A DNA stretch of 64,000 nt from Cerrena zonata. Lineage: Eukaryota > Basidiomycota > Agaricomycetes > Polyporales > Cerrenaceae. The stretch is taken from positions 744,001 through 808,000 of the forward strand of contig JASBNA010000001.1 in the NCBI GenBank assembly GCA_038087015.1, read 5' to 3'. The position numbers and the translations under genes are program-made. A model generated the notes under the pieces. It searched no databases and was not told the origin of the DNA. It saw only the letters and a list, made by a program, of their open reading frames with translations. Below, piece by piece: positions 59,053 through 64,000 of the stretch (position 1 is the stretch's first letter; the number at the start of each line of letters is the position of its first letter).

Positions 59053-62000
59053 ATGATCACATTCACCCCGCTCTCAGGAGCAGCGCGTTCGGACTGCACC
59101 CCACTAGCATATCTGCTGAAAGTGGACGATGTACAAATCCTGCTTGACTGTGGTTCCCCTGATTGGTGTCCTGAAAAGGCTTCTTCCTCGGCAGTAAAGG
59201 AAGAAGACCTAGCTGAGAGTGCTTTGCATTGGGAACAATATTGTCAGGCCCTGAAAACGTATGGCATTGAGAATGATTTTGACAAGATACCACTAACAAA
59301 ATTACTTCAGACATGCACCAGACATTGACCTAGTCCTTCTGTCTCATGGTGATTTAGCTCATTCTGGCTTATATCCTTATGCATACGCACGTTGGGGCTT
59401 GAAAGCACCAGCGTATACGACACTCCCCGTCCAGGCTATGGGTCGTATTGCTGCCACTGAAGACGTCGAAGGCGTTCGTGATGAGGAGGAAGTCGATGAC
59501 GAGAAACCCTCTGAAGAACCAGAAACAGAAGAGGCCCAACCGGATGGTGGCGATGAAATGAAGACCGATCCTACTCCGGTAGAAGAGCGTACCCTCAACA
59601 AGAAAGTCCGAAAGCACATCGCGACTCTCCAGGAAGTCCATGACGCTTTTGACTCACTGAATGTTCTGAGGTACTCTCAGCCCTGTCATCTGCAAGGTGT
59701 GTCCTTTGCAATACTTTCTCGTATCTGTGCTCATGTTTTCTGTACACAAAAATAGGAAAATGCCAGGGCATCACCATCATTCCATTCAACGCTGGCCACA
59801 CTCTTGGTGGTACTATTTGGAAGATTCGTTCACCTACCGCGGGAACTATGCTCTATGCCGTTGACATGAATCACATGCGAGAAAGACATCTAGACGGTAC
59901 TGTACTCATGCGCAGCTCGGCAGGAGGTAGCGCAGGCGTATTTGAAAGTCTCCTTCGACCCGATTTATTGATTACTGACGCCGAACGTGCCAATGTAACT
60001 GCTGCGAGGAGAAAAGATCGTGATGCGGCGCTGCTTGGTAAGTCTATGCGATAATTTTAATTCTGTTTCCTGTTGAGTCTCACACATAACGGTAGATTGT
60101 ATCTCGTCAGCGCTGAGCTCAAGGAATTCGGTGCTGATGCCCTGTGACGCAAGTACGCGGGTTCTTGAGTTACTCGTGTTACTCGACCAACACTGGAACT
60201 ACTCTAGGCTTAAATATCCGATATGTTTGCTCTCACGTACCGGCCGGGAGATGCTGACATTTGTACGGAGTATGATGGAATGGCTAGGTGGAACTATCAG
60301 CAAAGAAGATGTCGGTGTCGACGCCACTGACAACAAGGGGGGGAAAGGTGGAAAGCGAAAACGACCTGATGACGATGGCGACGAAGACGCCTTGGGTGCC
60401 TTTGCGTTGCGTTTCAAGTGGGTATTTGTGTGTACGGGCCAAAAATATTATATGATGTTTATTATGCCACTCTGCTTCATTTTTTAGGCATTTGGAATTC
60501 TTTAACACACCTGCCGCCCTACTCCAAACATATTCCACTAAAGATCCGAAACTCATCCTCGCGGTGCCTGCTACATTATCACATGGACCCTCTAGAGCAT
60601 TGTTTGCTGAATTTGCGGAGACTCCTGACAATGTTGTCCTCCTGACTGGCAAGAGTGAGCCAGGTACACTTGGTCGAATACTCTTCGATAAATGGAATGA
60701 TTCCCAAAGAGATGACACTAAATGGGATCGTGGCAAGATCGGTAACAACGTTATGATGGACGGTGTTTTGCACGTTGAGGTAAAAGGATTTCTCAATATT
60801 CTTGATGAGGTTTTTCTAACTAGCCCCCTGTAGATTAACACCAAGGTTCCTCTACAAGGAACAGAGCTCGAAGAGTTCCTACAGAAAGAGAAAGCGGTAA
60901 AAGAGCAAGAAACGGCTCGAAAAGCTGCTCAAGTTCGCAAACAGCGTATCCTCGAAGCTGACGAAGACGACAGCGAATCTGATTCCGATTCCGACTCTGA
61001 TGATGACGAGAATGAGGTTGAGCGTGCTTTAGGAGATAACACAATGGATACTTCAGAGGACCATGAAACGAACGACTTCCCGGCAGAGAAAACCAAACGC
61101 AAGAGAAACAAGAGGGAAGATTCCGAGGGAGCAGACTGGGGAGGTATTGGACTTGACGATGAGGGCCTTACTAAACAGATGTTATCCTATGACATTTATC
61201 TGAAGGGCAATGTCTCGAAGGCGACGTCTTTTTTCAAGACTCAGGGCGGTCAGACTCAGCGATTTAGGATGTTCCCCTACGTCGAGAAAAAACGACGAAT
61301 GGATGAATATGGTGAAATCCTGGACGTGGGTATGTGGCTAAGAAAGGGTAAGGCTTTGGAGGAAGATGCAGAGAGTGAGGAAGTCAAGGAGGCTAAAAGA
61401 CGGAAAGCTGAGGAAGATGCCAAGGTGAGTATTTCTTATCCGTTATTTTCCACGTTATGCTGAAGCCTCTCATTTCTGTAGCCTCAGGAACCACCTTCAA
61501 AGTTTATCACGACGGAAGTTGACGTCCAACTAGCTTGTCGACTGCTTTTCGTTGATCTCGAGGGTTTGCATGACGGACGAGCAGTTAAAACAATCGTTCG
61601 TGAAGTAAACCCCCGTAAAATGGTACGTAGGATGGCTGTCCAGTCGAGCTGTATCCTGAGTTTCTTTTTGCAGATCGTAGTTCATGCTCCCTCTTCCGGT
61701 GTTGACTCTCTTGTCGAGAGTTGCGCGGCTGTTCGAACAATGACACGAGAAATATTCTCACCGGCTCAAGGTGAAACTATACAGATCGGTCAACAGACCA
61801 ACAGTTTTTCCATATCAATACCTGATGAGTTACTTGCTTCGATCAAGATGTCAAGGGTGTGTTCCATAATATTTTTCCCTCGAACTTCCTACTGATCCCC
61901 TTTCTAGTTTGAGGACAATGAGATCGGATACGTTACCGGCCGTATTGCCAGTCTTGCTAGTTCTACTATCCCAATCCTCGAACCAATCTCATCATCAGTG

Positions 62001-62336
62001 GCCTCCAGCCGCTCGTCGAACGCTATGACTACAGGGCGAATACTCGGATCTCGACCTCGAGCCACATTGCCCCAATCTACGATGATCGGCGAACTCAAGC
62101 TGACAGCTTTAAAACAGCGTCTAGCGTCTATTGGTGTTCAAGCTGAGCTTATTGGGGAGGGTGTTCTTATCTGTGGGGCAGCTGCGAAAAGAGGCAGTTC
62201 TTCGGATACCCTTGAAGATTCCGTGGCTGTCAGGAAGACTGCGAGAGGGCGCGTCGAGTTGGAAGGTGCTATTTCCGACGTGTATTATATTGTCAGGAAG
62301 GAAATTTACGGCCTTCATGCGCTGGTTGCGGCATGA
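59053..62336 (+). CDS. CFT2: Cleavage and polyadenylation factor subunit CPSF2/Cft2
   Basis: Non-catalytic metallo-beta-lactamase/beta-CASP subunit of the mRNA 3'-end processing complex, nuclear. About nine exons. ITFTPLSGAARSDCTPLAYL and VQILLDCGSPDW open the lactamase fold; LVLLSHGDLAHSG shows that the HxHxDH zinc motif of CPSF3 is degenerate, as expected for CPSF2. IIPFNAGHTLGGTIWKI, MLYAVDMNHMRERHLDG and VLMPCDASTRVLELLVLLDQ continue. A Lys/Asp insert and a Ser/Asp acidic run (about 60980) are followed by TKQMLSYDIYLKGN, FFKTQGGQTQRFRMFPYVE, VREVNPRKMIVVHAP and a C terminus ending IYGLHALVAA. Intron 1 (59259-59310) carries a consensus ACTAAC branch site. Confidence 0.95.
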
Positions 62337-63205
62337 TGGTTTCCATTCTGTTGACTTGTGTGACATTACATGGACTTGTAGACTATCCCGGTATTTTTAC
62401 ATACCACCTTACCATTGAATCATCATTATTCCCGAGTTCTGGTCGTGTGGATTGGGATCTATATGTGGCTGTACATAGGCAAAGCATGTTCGAGTCGGCG
62501 ATCATAGCAAGGGCAGTAGCATAAATGTCTAAAAGCTTGAGTCTAAGTCTTAGTTTATACGACATTAGATCGGTACAGTATATATGTATGAGTGCCCTAA
62601 CATTCCAAGCACCCCGAGTCTTTCTTGCCCTTGCCATCTTGAACTGGCTATACTGTACTTCGTTGGGGTCTTCGCGCTCTAGAACCCAAAAATAAATCTC
62701 CCAACCTTCTCCTTGGCGTGTCTACTTATCATTGGGAACCTAATGGTATATGGGGTTAGATAGGGTAGATTGACTGCGATCCTACTAGTACTATGAAACA
62801 TTTTCGTGGCAATGACCTCATTCCTTGGCGGCATTGATCCATGCAACACAGAACGACTCGGCCTCAGCGCGTTCTGTATTTCTATGACCCCAGCATCTGA
62901 CTCGGACTCCCCCCAAACAAGTGGTGGCAGTACATCTATATACATTACAGTTGAGAATAACTAGGCAACCTGGGCACCTGAACAGGTCCATTCGGCTTCA
63001 TTCCCGTCATCTGACTCCCACAAAGGTCAGCCGTGTTAACGCAACTGCATATTCTAGGGGCTTCTCTAACCTTGTTTACGTTCCTCGTTGACATCAGGGA
63101 ATCACAGTCTTTTGTCGTTCGGTCACTTTGCGTACGCGAAAATACCGAACTGCGCCCATACTATAAGTAAAACGGCACTCCTGACTGGCCATCTAGACAA
63201 ACATC
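62337..63205. other. Intergenic between CPSF2 and P450
   Basis: 869 bp. No gene supported. A TATAAG at 63162-63167 lies 44 bp before the P450 start and could be its TATA box. Confidence 0.5.
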
Positions 63206-64000
63206 ATGTCGCCGCGTGCCCTGTCACCCAGAGTCGCTATCCTTACACGGGGTTTTGTGGTCAATCTCATTGTCCCTATCTCGCTCGTATGGATTGGGTC
63301 TCGTCTGCTGGATGCTCTCGGGTATCATAAGCGAACCTGGTTGCTTGTTCTTACTCAAGTGGCTAGCATTCCCGTCTTTGCTGCAGCGCGGACCTGGTTT
63401 CAGCTATGGACGATTGATAGAAGAGCAGCACGATCTGGAGGTGTTCTACCTCCTCGCTATGTAGGTCATGGTATCGGTGACATCGGTACCTTAAAGGATT
63501 TCATGGAGATCCATTGGAAGACCGGATACCTTGGTACTACTTAGCCAACATACCACATTTATCACCATTTTGATATTCTTATAGGTGATGGCTTGAGCGA
63601 TGTTCTTACCACGCATGGTCCAACTTTTGATCTTCGAGTCATGTGGGAGCATTCTATTATCACAACTGACGCCAACATAATCAAGGTGAAGTCGTTGCGA
63701 TGTCGTAGCCTTCGGTTGCCAATTTCTTAAAGTTTAAATTTACTACAGACCGTCCTCGCGACCGATTTCCCCAATTGGGTGAAAGGTAAATTTCGTCGAA
63801 ACATTCTCCCTTTGTCTCGGGCTCATGTAGATTTAGGTGATGTTTTCCAGGAATACATGTATTCAGTGCTTGGCACAGGAGTGTTCAATTCCGACGGTCA
63901 GTTCATATTGAGTCAAGTACTAACGTGTAGACTCTCACATATTCTTTTCGTTAATAATTAGGGGATATGTGGAAGTATGTGCTATCTGACTCCGCCATAC
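63206..64000 (+). CDS. Cytochrome P450 N-terminal part, CYP63-like (runs off right edge)
   Basis: Membrane-bound monooxygenase; CYP63-type enzymes of wood-decay fungi oxidise alkanes, fatty acids and aromatic pollutants. Start MSPRALSPRVAILTRG, two hydrophobic segments (VVNLIVPISLVWIGSRLL and TWLLVLTQVASIPVFAAA), then GGVLPPRYVGHGIGDIGTL, DVLTTHGPTFDLRVMWEHSI, IKTVLATDFPNWVKGDVFQ and MYSVLGTGVFNSDGDMWK. The last phrase is the helix-C region (VLGxGVFNSDGxxWK). The heme-binding Cys lies outside the window. The final intron begins at the right edge. Assignment to CYP63 rather than a sister family is tentative; P450 itself is clear. Confidence 0.9.

Overview
The window is nuclear DNA of a filamentous basidiomycete, most likely an agaricomycete mushroom. 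The evidence is dense short-intron genes (introns mostly 45-75 nt, GT-AG with some GC-AG) on both strands, intergenic gaps usually under 1 kb, an AA9 lytic polysaccharide monooxygenase, a GH79 glucuronidase, a CYP63-like P450, an agaric-type F-box/LRR protein, and an APSES (Mbp1-type) factor. About 33 protein genes and one tRNA can be supported. No transposon, CRISPR-like array, plasmid or organelle sequence was seen.

Layout, left to right: ATG10 (cut at the left edge, just before its catalytic Cys) diverges from ribosomal protein eS1; adenine phosphoribosyltransferase converges on an EDEM-type GH47 protein; the MBF subunit Mbp1 has MCB boxes in its own upstream region; two tandem, diverged copies of an uncharacterised gene (10.4-12.9 kb) are followed by a 1.7 kb gap. 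Then come ESCRT-III CHMP1/Did2 diverging from SVP26/TEX261, a synaptojanin-like phosphatase, SF3A3 diverging from eIF4A3/FAL1, a DAL5-type MFS permease, an HMG-box factor, Sua5, U1-C diverging from LSM3, an unrecognised conserved-looking gene diverging from Grr1, a second F-box protein, NAA10, a DUF676-type hydrolase diverging from a CCDC97-like gene, a secreted AA9 LPMO, a divergent 14-3-3, tRNA-Arg(ACG), a SET protein, TOM20 diverging from an AAA ATPase, GH79, a PAF-acetylhydrolase-like enzyme diverging from CPSF2/Cft2, and the start of a P450.

Most genes are housekeeping. RNA processing is heavily represented (SF3A3, eIF4A3, U1-C, LSM3, CPSF2, tRNA, Sua5 for tRNA t6A37), and two of these pairs share divergent promoters of about 145 bp. 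Membrane traffic and ER quality control form a second group (EDEM, CHMP1, SVP26, synaptojanin, ATG10, TOM20). Accessory or wood-decay functions (AA9, GH79, PAF-AH, P450, MFS) sit between housekeeping genes rather than in a cluster.

Quality note: four otherwise conserved genes (APT, Mbp1, the DUF676 hydrolase twice, AA9) each show a one-base frame break, and all five can be placed at a C or G run. Taken together they look like homopolymer errors in the assembly rather than dead genes. The best candidate for something undescribed is the tandem gene pair at 10.4-12.9 kb. All exon structures were read by eye from splice signals and family conservation.
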